64,000 bases of DNA from Gammaproteobacteria bacterium (GCA_026708965.1 JAPOTY010000009.1:42951-106950), one strand, 5' to 3'; positions 27,555 to 38,009 are shown, numbered from the stretch's first letter. The notes: generated by a model not told the origin, from the letters alone. Numbers and translations: made by a program.

Positions 27555-28079
27555 TTGGGTGAAAAGCCAAACATATTTCTGCCCTTGAGCGTGGCCGTGC
27601 TAACGATTTCGGACAGCCGGACGCTGGCAACGGACGACTCGGGCGCGCTGCTGGCGGAGCGCATCGCCAGCGCCGGGCACAAGCTGCGCCAGCGGCTGCT
27701 GGAACCGGACCACCGCTACCGCATCAGGGCCGTGGTTTCGCAGTGGATTGCGGATGAAGGGGTGGATGCCGTCATCACCACGGGCGGCACGGGCCTGACC
27801 GGGCGCGACGGCACGCCGGAAGCGGTGGCGCCGCTGCTCGACAAGCGGATCGAGGGCTTCGGCGAGCTATTCCGGGTGCTGTCGTTCGAGGATATCGGCA
27901 CTTCCACGCTGCAGTCGCGCTGCCTGGCGGGTCTGGCCAACGGCACCTTCGTGTTCTGCCTGCCCGGCTCGCGCAACGCCGTGGCCACCGGCTGGGACCA
28001 GCTTATTAAGGCGCAGCTCGATACTCGCACCCGCCCCTGCAACCTGGCCGAACTCAGGCCCCGTCTCAGGGAAACGTAA
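27555..28079 (+). CDS. moaB: MoaB/MogA-type molybdenum cofactor protein
   Basis: 174 residues from a TTG at 27555, supported by AGGAG at 27541-27545 (9 nt spacing). The motifs '[18 protein letters not shown]', '[18 protein letters not shown]' and '[18 protein letters not shown]' are those of MoaB/MogA molybdopterin adenylyltransferases. It primes molybdopterin by adenylylation before MoeA inserts the metal. Its stop abuts the start of gloB. With moeA it forms a local cofactor-supply set. Confidence 0.92.
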   Translation: MGEKPNIFLPLSVAVLTISDSRTLATDDSGALLAERIASAGHKLRQRLLEPDHRYRIRAVVSQWIADEGVDAVITTGGTGLTGRDGTPEAVAPLLDKRIEGFGELFRVLSFEDIGTSTLQSRCLAGLANGTFVFCLPGSRNAVATGWDQLIKAQLDTRTRPCNLAELRPRLRET

Positions 28080-28850
28080 ATGGCCCTGCTTCAGATCCAC
28101 CAATTCCCCTGCCTGTCGGACAACTACGGGTTTCTGATCCACGAGCGCCTGTCCGGCCTGACCGCCGCCATCGACACCCCCGACCCCAAGGCCATCCAGC
28201 GCGAACTTGAGCGCAAGGGCTGGCGCCTGACGCATATCCTCAACACCCACCACCATCCCGACCATGCCGGCGGCAACCTATGGCTGAAGGAGCACGCCGG
28301 CTGCATCATTGTCGGACCCAGCGCCGATGCCCAGCGCATCCCCGGCATCGACCTCCAGATTGGCGAGGGCGAAACGCTGGAATTCGGCAACGCCAAAGCC
28401 CAGGTGTTCGACACGCCCGGCCATACCCGCGGCCATATCGTCTATTACTTCCCCGACGAGGATGTCGCCTTCGTGGGCGATACCCTGTTCGCTATGGGCT
28501 GCGGCCGCCTGTTCGAAGGCTCGCCGAAGCAGATGTGGGCCTCGCTGCAAAAGCTGATGAACTGGCCCGGGCGCACCCGCATCTACTGCGCGCACGAATA
28601 CACGCAGGCCAATGGCCGCTTCGCGCTCACCGTGGACCCGCGCAACCAAGCGCTGATCAAGCGCATGGAGGAAGTAGCGCGCCTGCGCGCGGAGGGGCGC
28701 CCGACCGTGCCCACGACCCTATACCAGGAGAAACGCACCAACCCGTTCCTGCGGCCGGGCAGCAGGGGCATCCGCGCGCAACTGGGAATGGAAGGCGCCG
28801 CCGACGTTGAAGTCTTCGCGGAGGTCCGAAGGCGCAAGGACCGCTTCTAG
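28080..28850 (+). CDS. gloB: Hydroxyacylglutathione hydrolase (glyoxalase II)
   Basis: 256 residues, starting on the base after the moaB stop. The metal-binding motif T-H-H-H-P-D-H is present near residue 57, followed by '[12 protein letters not shown]' and '[17 protein letters not shown]', and the glutathione-binding C-terminal 'RTNPFLR'. It hydrolyses S-lactoylglutathione to lactate and glutathione in the cytoplasm, the second step of methylglyoxal detoxification. Length and motifs are standard. Confidence 0.95.
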   Translation: MALLQIHQFPCLSDNYGFLIHERLSGLTAAIDTPDPKAIQRELERKGWRLTHILNTHHHPDHAGGNLWLKEHAGCIIVGPSADAQRIPGIDLQIGEGETLEFGNAKAQVFDTPGHTRGHIVYYFPDEDVAFVGDTLFAMGCGRLFEGSPKQMWASLQKLMNWPGRTRIYCAHEYTQANGRFALTVDPRNQALIKRMEEVARLRAEGRPTVPTTLYQEKRTNPFLRPGSRGIRAQLGMEGAADVEVFAEVRRRKDRF

Positions 28851-28957
28851 CAGCGAATTGAGTATCCGCCCTGCTTGGGAAACGGGATGCTCGCAAGGTA
28901 GTCCGGAGCCTTGTCGTCCGCCGCTACACTTTAGTTTTCGGATAAAAGGGCGAAATC

Positions 28958-29206
28958 ATGAGGAAGCTGTCGTACTGGGGGGAGAATCTGCGGCTAGCGC
29001 TGATTTTGCTGGCCGCATGGTTCGCCATTTCCTTCGGCTGCGGCGTGCTGCTGGCGGACTTTCTCAACCAGTTCACGCTGGGCGGCTTCAAGCTGGGATT
29101 CTGGTTCGCGCAGCAGGGGAGCCTATACGGCTTTCTGGCGCTGATCTTCGTGTACGTGGCGCTGATGAACCGGATTGACCGCAAGCATGGGGTGAGAGAG
29201 GACTGA
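28958..29206 (+). CDS. DUF4212 small membrane subunit of a sodium/solute symporter
   Basis: 82 residues with two hydrophobic segments (about 12-34 and 52-70). The family (DUF4212) is found almost always directly before a large SSS-family symporter, as here, where the TGA and the next ATG share one base (TGATG). It is thought to be an accessory subunit of a sodium:substrate symporter, probably for acetate or related short acids. The ribosome-binding site is weak. Confidence 0.88.
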   Translation: MRKLSYWGENLRLALILLAAWFAISFGCGVLLADFLNQFTLGGFKLGFWFAQQGSLYGFLALIFVYVALMNRIDRKHGVRED

Positions 29207-30960
29207 TGGGCCTCAAGACCCTCACCTATATCGTTGTGGGGCTTTCATTCGCCCTCTACATCGGCATTGCGTTCTGGTCCAAGGCGCGCACCACCGGCGA
29301 TTTTTACGTGGCCGGCAAACATGTGCATCCGGTGGCCAACGGGATGGCCACGGCGGCCGACTGGATGTCGGCGGCCTCGTTTATCTCAATGGCGGGCCTG
29401 ATCGCCTTTCTCGGCTACGACAGCTCCGTTTACCTGATGGGCTGGACCGGCGGCTACGTGCTGCTGGCTTTGCTGCTGGCGCCCTACCTGCGGCGCTTCG
29501 GCAAGTTCACAGTGCCCGATTTCATCGGCGAGCGCTACTACTCGGACGCGGCGCGCGTGGTGGCGGTGATCTGCCTGATCGTGATCTCGTTCACCTACGT
29601 GGCGGGGCAGATGCGCGGCGTAGGCATCGTGTTCTCGCGCTTTCTGAGCGTGGATATCAGCGTGGGATTGGCGGTGGGCATGGGCGTGGTGTTCCTGTAC
29701 GCCGTTCTGGGCGGGATGAAAGGCATCACCTACACCCAGGTGGCGCAATACTGCGTGCTCATCTTCGCCTATACGGTGCCGGCGGCGTTTATTTCGCTTC
29801 AGGTCACCGGCATTGCCCTGCCCCAGGCGGCGTTCGGCAGCGAGGTGCTCGACGGCGGCGGGCGGCTGCTGGAAACGCTCGACCGCATCGTGACGGATCT
29901 CGGGTTCACGGCATTCACCAGCGGTTCGAAAAGCACTGCGGATATCTTCTTCATCACCTTGGCGCTGATGATCGGCACGGCCGGCCTGCCGCATGTGCTG
30001 GTGCGGTTCTTCACCGTGCCCAGGGTCCGCGATGCGCGCGCTTCCGCCGGCTACGCGCTGCTGTTCATCGCCATTCTCTACACCACGGCGCCGGCGGTGG
30101 GCGCGCTGGCGCGACTCAACCTCACCACCACGATACAAACCGGCCCGGTGTTCGAGGAAACGGCCAATCTGCGCTATGAGGACCGGCCCGGCTGGTTCCG
30201 CACTTGGGAGGAAACCGGGCTGCTGCGCTTTCAGGACCTGAACGGCGACGGGCGCATCCAGTACTACAACGATGCCAACCCGGAATTCGCCGCCCGCGCC
30301 GAAGCCGAGGGCTGGCGCGGCAATGAGCTGACCGTGGACCGCGACATTATCGTGCTCGCCAACCCGGAAATCGCGCAGTTGCCGAACTGGGTAATCGCGC
30401 TGGTGGCGGCGGGCGGCATCGCCGCCGCGCTATCGACCGCCGCCGGCCTGCTGCTCGTGATCTCGGCCGCCGTATCGCACGATCTGATCAAGAGCGTGTT
30501 GGCGCGCAATATCTCGGAGCGAGCGGAATTGCGCGCCGGGCGGATCAGCGCCGCCGTGGCGGTGCTTCTGGCCGGCTATCTGGGCTTCAACCCGCCCGGC
30601 TTCGTGGCCGAAGTGGTGGCGCTGGCCTTTGGACTGGCCGCCGCCTCCCTGTTTCCCGCCATCCTGCTGGGCATCCTGTCGCTGCGCGTGAACAAGCAGG
30701 GCGCGATTGCCGGAATGCTGAGCGGGCTGGTCTTCACCATGGGCTACATCGTTTATTTCAAGGGCTTGTTCGTGGCGCCGTTCGCCGCCAACGTGCCTGG
30801 GAACTGGCTATTCGGCATTTCGCCCGAAGGCATCGGCGCGCTGGGCGCCGGACTGAACCTAGCCGTAACGCTGGCCGTTAGCGCACTCACTCCGGCGCCG
30901 CCGGCGCCCGTGCGCGAACTCGTGCGCCGAATCCGCGTCCCGTCAGGCAGCGGGAACTGA
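29206..30960 (+). CDS. SSS-family sodium:solute symporter (VC_2705 type)
   Basis: 584 residues with about 13 hydrophobic segments. 'TTGDFYVAGKHVHPVANGMATAADWMSAASFI' and 'SGVFVG'-like loop regions match the ActP/VC_2705 subgroup of the sodium:solute symporters that pair with DUF4212. A hydrophilic insertion at about 310-385, containing an EF-hand-like D-L-N-G-D-G-R stretch, lies between membrane segments, as in this subgroup. It is likely an importer of acetate or another monocarboxylate driven by sodium. Confidence 0.9.
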   Translation: MGLKTLTYIVVGLSFALYIGIAFWSKARTTGDFYVAGKHVHPVANGMATAADWMSAASFISMAGLIAFLGYDSSVYLMGWTGGYVLLALLLAPYLRRFGKFTVPDFIGERYYSDAARVVAVICLIVISFTYVAGQMRGVGIVFSRFLSVDISVGLAVGMGVVFLYAVLGGMKGITYTQVAQYCVLIFAYTVPAAFISLQVTGIALPQAAFGSEVLDGGGRLLETLDRIVTDLGFTAFTSGSKSTADIFFITLALMIGTAGLPHVLVRFFTVPRVRDARASAGYALLFIAILYTTAPAVGALARLNLTTTIQTGPVFEETANLRYEDRPGWFRTWEETGLLRFQDLNGDGRIQYYNDANPEFAARAEAEGWRGNELTVDRDIIVLANPEIAQLPNWVIALVAAGGIAAALSTAAGLLLVISAAVSHDLIKSVLARNISERAELRAGRISAAVAVLLAGYLGFNPPGFVAEVVALAFGLAAASLFPAILLGILSLRVNKQGAIAGMLSGLVFTMGYIVYFKGLFVAPFAANVPGNWLFGISPEGIGALGAGLNLAVTLAVSALTPAPPAPVRELVRRIRVPSGSGN

Positions 30961-30988
30961 AAAGCCCCTGCGCGCCTCCCTGTGCCGC

Positions 30989-32254
30989 CTACCACTGCCA
31001 GCCGAGCATCAGCCAAGCCTTGGTGGTGTCGGTGGCGAACTCATCCGCCGAATAGTGCGCCACCTTGAACAAAAGCGACAGGTTGTCGCGCACCGGATAG
31101 GTGACAGCAAGGCCTAATTCCTGGCCGTAATCCGCGCCCCCGGAATCGGCGCGAAAATCGTGGAACACTCCGGTTACGGTGGCGCCGCCGAGCTTGCCGC
31201 CCACGCTCACCCAAGCATCGCGCACACCCGTGGGCGGCGCAATCAGGAACCTGTCCGTCCAGCCTTGGAACTTGTGCAGAGTGGCGGCCGGAAAACGGAA
31301 TTGCGCGGCGCCATCGTCGCTTCCCACCACCTCGTAGGCCGCCGTAACGCTCAAGCCCCCAAGTTTGAGATCGCCCTGGATCAGGTAGTGCATGGCATCG
31401 TACGCCACTGGATTTTCGCCGTAGTCGCTTTGGCTTGAAACCGCCGCCGTAATCGTGAGCGGATCGAAAGCGCCCACATACTCCAAGCCGTAAGTGGAGT
31501 TGGCGTTGGCGGGGCCATTATCGTTTTCCAGATCCCAAAGGTAGGCGTAGCCGACCAGCGTGTGCCCGGGCGCGGCGGCCAAAGTGGCGCGCAAGACATG
31601 CGAATTGCCGTGCCAGTCGCCGGGCTGCGCGCCGTCGCCGGGCCCGAAAATCCGGTTGATGTTGCCCACGTAGGCGTAGTCCAGGTTGATCGCGCCGGCG
31701 GAAGCCTGCACGCGAACGCCGTCGTAGGTCTGCTCGTTGTTGCGGTAGGCCACGCCGCCCATAAAGCGCTGCGTCCCATGATTGATCCGCTGGCGGCCCA
31801 GCGTAAGCGTGAGATTGTCCTGGCTGTATTTCAGGAAGGCTTGGTTAAGATCGAATCCTTCCGGATCGGCCACGACCGGGTATTGCGTCTTGCCGTTAGT
31901 GGTGGAATTGAAATCCTCAATGCCGAGAATCAGCGAGTAGTCGGTTTCGGCGCCGAAAGCGAAGCCATTCGATTCGGCGGAATTCCACGTGAGGCGGGCG
32001 CGGGCGGTTGACGCCAGCGCGTCCTTTTGGGTTCCGTCCTGGGAAACCGATTCAATGCGATAACGAAAACCCAGCGCAGTATCTCCGCCGGCAACCGCTT
32101 CGCCAAAGTCCAGCGCCCGAACGGGCAACGCGGCCAGAGCCGCCAGCATGGCCGCGCAGACAAAGAGGCCAGCATAGCCGCTCCGGGAAAATCGCTCCTG
32201 CGTATATTTAACACGCCTTCCAAGGCGTTCATGATTTGCAAATCGCATAGGCAT
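30989..32254 (-). CDS. Outer-membrane beta-barrel porin (alginate-export-like)
   Basis: 421 residues. A signal peptide with a hydrophobic core around 28-45 ends near 'VRA-LDFG'; the start at 32254 gives a long basic n-region, and no better start was found. The mature part is a series of alternating strands ('LGFRYRIESV', 'LTLTLGRQRINHGTQRFMGGVAYRNNEQTYDGVR') ending in an aromatic residue ('MLGWQW'). The 'GRQ-I' and 'YDGVR' pattern is that of alginate-export/OprD-like porins of marine bacteria. The solute is unknown. It is convergent with the symporter. Confidence 0.8.
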   Translation of the reverse strand: MPMRFANHERLGRRVKYTQERFSRSGYAGLFVCAAMLAALAALPVRALDFGEAVAGGDTALGFRYRIESVSQDGTQKDALASTARARLTWNSAESNGFAFGAETDYSLILGIEDFNSTTNGKTQYPVVADPEGFDLNQAFLKYSQDNLTLTLGRQRINHGTQRFMGGVAYRNNEQTYDGVRVQASAGAINLDYAYVGNINRIFGPGDGAQPGDWHGNSHVLRATLAAAPGHTLVGYAYLWDLENDNGPANANSTYGLEYVGAFDPLTITAAVSSQSDYGENPVAYDAMHYLIQGDLKLGGLSVTAAYEVVGSDDGAAQFRFPAATLHKFQGWTDRFLIAPPTGVRDAWVSVGGKLGGATVTGVFHDFRADSGGADYGQELGLAVTYPVRDNLSLLFKVAHYSADEFATDTTKAWLMLGWQW

Positions 32255-32517
32255 CCAAGTATCTTGCCACGGCTAGCTGCCCAAGTTTACAGCCTATCCG
32301 CCGCGCTGGCACCCTGTTGCGCTCAGGCCCAACCCCTTTCAGTCGCATTTTCGCATGAAAATAGCCTCCGTGGCCCCTCTTCGAGCCCGTCGGCAGCCCC
32401 GGATGGCCATCGTTCGCTGATGCCGCCAAGCCGTGGCGCGGAACCGCCCCGCTTGCCCCGCTCCGGCCTGATGCGGATAATTCCGCCGCATCATTGACGA
32501 GTATCAGGATCGGTGGC

Positions 32518-33807
32518 ATGCAGATTCCGCAAAACGGCGAAAAGATCACGATGAACGGCACGGCGATCAGCGTGCCCGACCGCCCCGTCATCCCCTTCAT
32601 CCGCGGCGACGGCACGGGGCCGGATATCTGGCGCGCCGCCGTGCGGGTGCTGGATGCGGCAGTGGCGGCGGCCTACGGCGGGCAGCGGCGGCTGAGGTGG
32701 ATGGAAGTGTATGCCGGCGAGGCGGCGTTCAGGAAATTCGATAACTGGCTTCCCGACGAAACCATCGAAGCCATCCGCGAGTACCGCGTGGCCATCAAGG
32801 GGCCGCTCACCACGCCCGTGGGCGGCGGCATCCGTTCACTGAACGTGGCGATACGGCAGATTCTAGATCTATACGTGTGCCAGCGGCCGGTGCGCTGGTT
32901 CGAGGGCGTGCCCTCGCCGGTGCGCGATCCCGGCGCAGTGGACATGGTGATTTTCCGCGAAAACACGGAAGACATCTACGCCGGCGCGGAGTTCGAGGAG
33001 GGCCAGGAAGACACCGCGCGCTTTCTGGCCCTGCTCAAGGAGCACTTCCCCCAACGCCATGCCAAGATACGCTTCCCGGATTCCTCCGGCATCGGCTTGA
33101 AGCCCGTGTCCCGCGAAGGCACCCGGCGGCTGGTGCGCGCCGCCTTGGATTATGCCGTCGCCCAGCAGCGCCGCAGCGTCACCTTGGTCCACAAGGGCAA
33201 TATCATGAAATACACCGAAGGCGCCTTCCGCAACTGGGCCTACGACTTGGCCGAGAACGAATACGGCGGGCGGTTCTACACTTGGCGGCAATGGGACCGC
33301 GCCAAGGAGCGGAAAGGCGAAGCCGCCGCGAACGCCCAGCAAAAGGCGGCGCTGGACGGCGGCGCCATACTGATGAAGGACGCAATCGCCGATATCGCCT
33401 TGCAGCAAGTGCTCACCCGGGCGCATAGTTTCGATGTGATCGCCACCACCAACCTGAACGGCGACTACCTGTCCGACGCGCTGGCGGCGCAGGTGGGCGG
33501 CATCGGGATCGCCCCGGGCGGCAATATCAACAGCGACACCGGCCATGCCGTGTTCGAGGCCACGCACGGGACCGCGCCCAAGTACGCCGACAAGGACATG
33601 GTCAACCCGGGATCGCTGATCCTGTCCGGCGAAATGATGCTGCGGCATCTAGGCTGGAACGAAGCGGCCCAAGCGATTATCGAGGCCATGAATGCCGTGA
33701 TCGGCCAACGCGCCGTCACTTACGATTTCCACCGCCTGATGGACAACGCCACCAAAGTCAAATGCAGCGAGTTCGCCGACCGCCTGATCGCCAGCATGCA
33801 GGCCTGA
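32518..33807 (+). CDS. icd: NADP-dependent isocitrate dehydrogenase
   Basis: 429 residues from the ATG at 32518, which has AGGA 8 nt upstream; a TTG 24 nt earlier is less likely. Substrate-binding '[13 protein letters not shown]' includes the serine (about S107) that AceK phosphorylates in E. coli. '[17 protein letters not shown]' has the Lys-Tyr pair that gives NADP preference. It converts isocitrate to 2-oxoglutarate in the TCA cycle. Length and motifs fit the E. coli type. Confidence 0.95.
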   Translation: MQIPQNGEKITMNGTAISVPDRPVIPFIRGDGTGPDIWRAAVRVLDAAVAAAYGGQRRLRWMEVYAGEAAFRKFDNWLPDETIEAIREYRVAIKGPLTTPVGGGIRSLNVAIRQILDLYVCQRPVRWFEGVPSPVRDPGAVDMVIFRENTEDIYAGAEFEEGQEDTARFLALLKEHFPQRHAKIRFPDSSGIGLKPVSREGTRRLVRAALDYAVAQQRRSVTLVHKGNIMKYTEGAFRNWAYDLAENEYGGRFYTWRQWDRAKERKGEAAANAQQKAALDGGAILMKDAIADIALQQVLTRAHSFDVIATTNLNGDYLSDALAAQVGGIGIAPGGNINSDTGHAVFEATHGTAPKYADKDMVNPGSLILSGEMMLRHLGWNEAAQAIIEAMNAVIGQRAVTYDFHRLMDNATKVKCSEFADRLIASMQA

Positions 33808-33851
33808 GCCTCCAGCCTAGGAAGCCGTTGGCAAACATGCCAAGTGCTATG

Positions 33852-35090
33852 TCATGCGCCATCTTGGCTTTTCCACAGACGCACAATAAAGCGGTCGTCC
33901 TCCTCGACCAGCTCCGCCTCAGTTCCATTATGGCGGCGCATCGACTCGACAATCCGACTGCGCACGCCCATGCCTTGGTGTTCGATGTACCGGTAGTCTC
34001 GAAGAATCTCCTTGATCAGTTCGTTGCGGGCCACGCGCACTACGCCCTCGCGCATCTTCTCTACCGTGACGCCGTTGGGCAAACGTCCCGGAGAAATCAC
34101 CTCCAAGCGATCAACGTAGAGCGATACCTCGATGTCGGTGCCCTCGCGCGCGTAGTCACGGTGCGCCACGGCATTCACAACGGCCTCGCGCACCGCGTCC
34201 AGCGGCAGCGCCGGTTTGCTCCGGCGCCGCGCGCCGTCGAGCCAAGCAATGCTGCCCATGTTTCGGCTGACAAAGCCCACCGCGCGGTCGATCACGCCTT
34301 CTTCCGTCAATTCGCCGCTATCGGAAACCACGGGCGCAAGCGGCCCGCGAATCCGCTCTTCATCCATGGTGTTGTAGTCCTTGGCGGAGTTTGGAAATGC
34401 GGCGGCCGTAACGCCGGCCTGCGGCAGGCGGCGATTGGGGCTCAGGCCAAACAGAAGCAAGCCTGCGACCGAAGCGCAGGCACCGTCCCCCGATTCGGAC
34501 ATTAGATCCGAGTTGATCAAAAGTTGCTGCCAGCCACCGAGGTCGGAGCGGCTTGGCGCAGCGCGTCGCAGCACGCTGCAAAAATAGTTCTCGATCCGGC
34601 GCAAGTCCAAGCTGTCCAGCCTCATATCCGGCACGGACTTGATTTCATATCGAACCAAACCTGCGGATTGGTACAACCGTCCCTCCTCGTCCCGAGTTGC
34701 CTCTCGCGAATGGCTGCCCGCGCGGGTGTAAGTGACCCAAGCCTTGCCGCGCCTCGCCTTGTGCGGCTTGCTCAAGCTGTCAGCAGGGCATTCGACCACG
34801 CCAACCAGCTTGTCCCCGGCAGTAGCAGTGGCGCTCCATACGGGTATAGCCGGCGGCTGAAGACCATTGCGCGCAATGTTGATAACCCACTGCTCCGCTT
34901 CCGCACGGCTTCTGGCGAGGCCGGAAATAGTCCCGTCATCCTCAACGCCAAGCAAAATCACGCCGCCGACGAGATTCAATAGCGCGGACATTTCCTTTGA
35001 AAGGTCATCGGGATGACAATCATCCCTTTTGAATTCAACGCGCGAGTTCTCGCCGTTGGCGATGAGTTCAAATAACTGATCCTTATTCAT
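33852..35090 (-). CDS. AlbA_2 domain / RecG-like ATP-binding transcriptional regulator
   Basis: 412 residues. The N-terminal AlbA_2 (Schlafen-type) domain shows 'ESRVEFKRD' or rather 'NSRVEFKRDD' followed by 'ALLNLVGGVILLGVEDDG'. The C-terminal half has the HATPase_c_4-like 'PLDAVREAVVNAVAHRDYAREGTDIEVSLYVDRLEVISPGRLP' segment, common in proteins annotated as ATP-dependent DNA helicase RecG-related. The usual C-terminal winged helix is not evident. Such genes are typical mobile or accessory genes of unknown role. Base composition looks lower in GC than the neighbours. Confidence 0.8.
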   Translation of the reverse strand: MNKDQLFELIANGENSRVEFKRDDCHPDDLSKEMSALLNLVGGVILLGVEDDGTISGLARSRAEAEQWVINIARNGLQPPAIPVWSATATAGDKLVGVVECPADSLSKPHKARRGKAWVTYTRAGSHSREATRDEEGRLYQSAGLVRYEIKSVPDMRLDSLDLRRIENYFCSVLRRAAPSRSDLGGWQQLLINSDLMSESGDGACASVAGLLLFGLSPNRRLPQAGVTAAAFPNSAKDYNTMDEERIRGPLAPVVSDSGELTEEGVIDRAVGFVSRNMGSIAWLDGARRRSKPALPLDAVREAVVNAVAHRDYAREGTDIEVSLYVDRLEVISPGRLPNGVTVEKMREGVVRVARNELIKEILRDYRYIEHQGMGVRSRIVESMRRHNGTEAELVEEDDRFIVRLWKSQDGA

Positions 35091-35240
35091 TGCCTAGGAG
35101 CCATGCTCTGGAAACCAAATGCACCCAGCGCGCCGCGCAGGAAGTCATGCGCGGCGCAAGCCTGATTGTCCACCACGCGCCGGTTCGCCACTGGGCGCAT
35201 GGGCAACGCAAGCCGGAGTTGCAGCCTTTACGGGCAGGCG

Positions 35241-36125
35241 CTACTGCTTGCGCGACTCCATCACTTTCTTGAAGTAGGTCCAGCTCGTTTCGTTCGGTCG
35301 GGCGTCGTCCATGGGCGGCGCGTGGCGATAGAGCGGGAAATGCTCCTCGATGATGGCGCGAAACGCGGCCGGCACGTTTTCGTAGTCGCCGACCTTCTTG
35401 CCGCCGGCATGGAAGTACATCTTGCCGACGCGCGAGCCCATCTCCATCCATGGCAGCCATTGCGCGAGCCGCACCCAGCCCACGAACAGGGTCGCCGAAT
35501 CGCTGTCCGCCGCCAGCAGGTTATCGAGCTTGCCCTTGAAGTTGAACATTTCCGTGGCGTGATAGGCGCCGCCCACGTATTTCTGGTAGTCGCCTCCGAG
35601 CGGATTCGGATAGAACAGCGGCACCGCCGCCGACCACCACCAGTCGTTCCCCTGCGTCACCAGCGGCAACTGATATTCCGAGCCGTCGCGCCGCAGCGGA
35701 TGCTGGGCCGGCTGATTGACAGGGTCGTTGGCGACATGGATCACTTCCACCGTTTCGCCGGTATAGGGGTTCTCCCACGTGTGCAGCATTTCGCCCGTCT
35801 TAATATCCTGGTACACGAGAATCTCCCGCGAAATCAAGCGGAAGCCGTCGCCGCGCTCGGCGTGGGGCACGCTGGCGCAGCGGCGCACGTTAATCCCCTC
35901 CACGCGAAACAGCCGGATATCCGGCTGTCCGGCAATATGGCCGAAAGCGGTGCCTGTCCACCAGAAAAACGACTCCTTGCCGTCGGTCATCGAGCATTGC
36001 ATCCTGCGATAGGCGGCCAGCCGCCCCTCGGCGGTCTCCAGCCCGGCGGGCGTATCGGCGTAAGCCATGCCCGCCAGCGCAACGCATGCCGCAAGCGGCG
36101 AGCACATTCGAATCAGAGCTCTCAT
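35241..36125 (-). CDS. DUF1838 family exported protein
   Basis: 294 residues. A signal peptide ends near 'GMAYA-DTPAG' (residue 24). The 'WENPYTGETVEVIHVANDPVNQ' segment and the aromatic-rich 'SFFWWTGTAFGHIAGQPD' are characteristic of DUF1838, a family with no established function found mainly in sphingomonads and marine gammaproteobacteria. It is probably periplasmic. It is divergent from the DUF1295 gene. Confidence 0.75.
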   Translation of the reverse strand: MRALIRMCSPLAACVALAGMAYADTPAGLETAEGRLAAYRRMQCSMTDGKESFFWWTGTAFGHIAGQPDIRLFRVEGINVRRCASVPHAERGDGFRLISREILVYQDIKTGEMLHTWENPYTGETVEVIHVANDPVNQPAQHPLRRDGSEYQLPLVTQGNDWWWSAAVPLFYPNPLGGDYQKYVGGAYHATEMFNFKGKLDNLLAADSDSATLFVGWVRLAQWLPWMEMGSRVGKMYFHAGGKKVGDYENVPAAFRAIIEEHFPLYRHAPPMDDARPNETSWTYFKKVMESRKQ

Positions 36126-36192
36126 CGGATCCTCCCGTCAAAGCGAAAAAATCGCCGCGTTCGGCCAGCGGCGGATGTATAGAATAACCGCC

Positions 36193-36996
36193 ATGAACGA
36201 TACCGCAACCGGGATCCTCTTCGGAAACTTGGCGCTGGTTCTGGGCATCATGGCGGCGCTTTGGCTGCTGAGCCTGCGGCTGCGCGACAGCAGCATCGTG
36301 GACCTGTTCTGGGGGCTGGGTTTCGCCGTGATCGCGCTGGCCACGCTGTGGCGAACCGGCGGCATGTCGCCGCGCGCCTTTCTGCTGGCGCTGCTCACCA
36401 CTGTGTGGTCGCTGCGCTACAGCTGGCATTTATGGCGGCGCAATATCGGCCACGGCGAGGATTACCGCTATGCCGCCATGCGCGAACGGACCGAAGCCGG
36501 CGGCCGGTCCTGGAACGCGCGCAGCCTGTATGTGGTGTTCCTGCTTCAGGGCTTCATCATGTGGCTGGTTTCGCTTCCGGTGCAGTTGGGGCAGATCGGC
36601 CGGGAGCCCGTCACGCTGGGCTGGCCGGTGATGGCGGGTTTGGCGCTATGGCTGACGGGTGTGCTTTTCGAGGCCGTGGGCGACCGGCAACTGAAGCGAT
36701 TCCGCGCCAATCCGGATAATCGCGGCAAAGTGCTGGACACCGGGCTTTGGCGCTACACCCGCCACCCTAATTACTTCGGCAACGCCTGTTTGTGGTGGGG
36801 CATCTGGCTATGCGCCATGGAGGTCGATGCTGCGGCCTGGGCGTTTTTCAGTCCCGCGCTGATGACCTGGGCGCTGCTGAAATTCTCCGGCGTGCCGATT
36901 CTCGAGAAGCATCTGGCGGCCACCCGCCCCGGCTATGAGGACTACATGCGCCGCACCAGCATGTTCTTCCCGCTGCCGCCCAAAGCGCAAGCTTGA
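36193..36996 (+). CDS. DUF1295 membrane protein (steroid 5-alpha-reductase-like)
   Basis: 267 residues from the ATG at 36193. It has six or so membrane segments and the family C-terminus 'LWRYTRHPNYFGNACLWWGIWL', matching the DUF1295/isoprenylcysteine methyltransferase-like fold. The family is often annotated as oxidoreductase, with the substrate unproven. Its stop overlaps the TTG start of the VWA gene by TTGA. Confidence 0.85.
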   Translation: MNDTATGILFGNLALVLGIMAALWLLSLRLRDSSIVDLFWGLGFAVIALATLWRTGGMSPRAFLLALLTTVWSLRYSWHLWRRNIGHGEDYRYAAMRERTEAGGRSWNARSLYVVFLLQGFIMWLVSLPVQLGQIGREPVTLGWPVMAGLALWLTGVLFEAVGDRQLKRFRANPDNRGKVLDTGLWRYTRHPNYFGNACLWWGIWLCAMEVDAAAWAFFSPALMTWALLKFSGVPILEKHLAATRPGYEDYMRRTSMFFPLPPKAQA

Positions 36997-38000
36997 GCAT
37001 GCCCGGCAAGCGGGCGAAGCAGGCCGAACAGGGGCTTAACCTCTCGTTCCTCGATGTGGTCTGCTGCGGCTTCGGCGCCGTTATCCTGCTTCTGGTGGTG
37101 ACCAAGATCCACGAGCCGGTCATCATCGAACGCAGCCGCGAGGAGCTTGAAGGGCTGATCCTGCTGCTGGAGCGGGAGCTGTTCGAGATCCGCGGCGAAA
37201 CCTCAGTGCTGAAACGCGACCTCGAGCCCTTGCGCGCGGAAACCGCCGAGAGAACGCGCCGCGTCGCCGCCACCCGGCGCGAAGTCGAAGAGGCCGAGGA
37301 GCGTTATTTCGCCGCCCGCGAGGAGGCCGAGCAGGGCAACGACGAGGCCGGCAAGCTGCTGGCCGCCCGCCAGTCGCTCACCGAGGAAATGGAACGGCTG
37401 CTGGCCGGCTACCAGCCGCCTCCCAACGACACCACGGTGGGCGGCATCCCGGTCGATAGCGAATACATTATTTTCGTGATTGATACCTCCGGCAGCATGC
37501 TGGCCAATGCCTGGCCCGCCGTGCAGCGCCTGGTATCCGAAACGCTTCGCGTTTACCCCACGGTCAAGGGCATACAGGTGCTCAACGACGAGGGCCAATA
37601 CCTGTTTTCCTCCTTCGCGGGCCGCTGGATACCCGATTCCGCTTCACGTCGGCAATCAATCGTGCGCGCCATCGCCAACTGGCAGGCCTATTCGGATTCC
37701 AATCCGGCTGAGGGAATCGCCCAGGCCATCAGCACCTTCTACGACGAAACCCGGAAAGTAAGCATCTACGTGTTCGGGGATGATTTTTCGCAGGGCTCGG
37801 CCGAGGCGCTGGTGCGTTACGTTGAACGAATCAACCAAGCCGACCGCTTCGGCAACCGGCTGGTGCGGATTCACGCGGTGGGCTTCCCCGTGCAGCTTTA
37901 CGGAGGCGCCTTCGGCCAGTTCAGCCGCTTCGCCAACCTGATGCGGGTGCTTTGCGAGCGCAACGGCGGCACCTTCGTGGCACTCCCTTCCCTCAATTGA
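36993..38000 (+). CDS. Membrane-anchored VWA protein with coiled coil
   Basis: 335 residues from a TTG at 36993 that overlaps the upstream stop; an ATG at 36999 is an alternative. An N-terminal membrane segment 'LSFLDVVCCGFGAVILLLVV' is followed by a long charged coiled coil (about 45-135, repeated E-R-E-x pattern) and a VWA domain with the D-x-S-x-S motif 'IDTSGSM' near residue 164. The single N-terminal helix and coiled coil resemble MotB/TolR-style partners of ion-channel motors; no partner channel gene is seen beside it. The function is unknown. Confidence 0.75.
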   Translation: MSMPGKRAKQAEQGLNLSFLDVVCCGFGAVILLLVVTKIHEPVIIERSREELEGLILLLERELFEIRGETSVLKRDLEPLRAETAERTRRVAATRREVEEAEERYFAAREEAEQGNDEAGKLLAARQSLTEEMERLLAGYQPPPNDTTVGGIPVDSEYIIFVIDTSGSMLANAWPAVQRLVSETLRVYPTVKGIQVLNDEGQYLFSSFAGRWIPDSASRRQSIVRAIANWQAYSDSNPAEGIAQAISTFYDETRKVSIYVFGDDFSQGSAEALVRYVERINQADRFGNRLVRIHAVGFPVQLYGGAFGQFSRFANLMRVLCERNGGTFVALPSLN

Positions 38001-38009
38001 AAGCGGCCC

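Noticed and set aside
28851..28957. Possible tRNA in the gap after gloB
   Set aside because: No cloverleaf or T-loop sequence could be found there; none was noticed elsewhere in the window.
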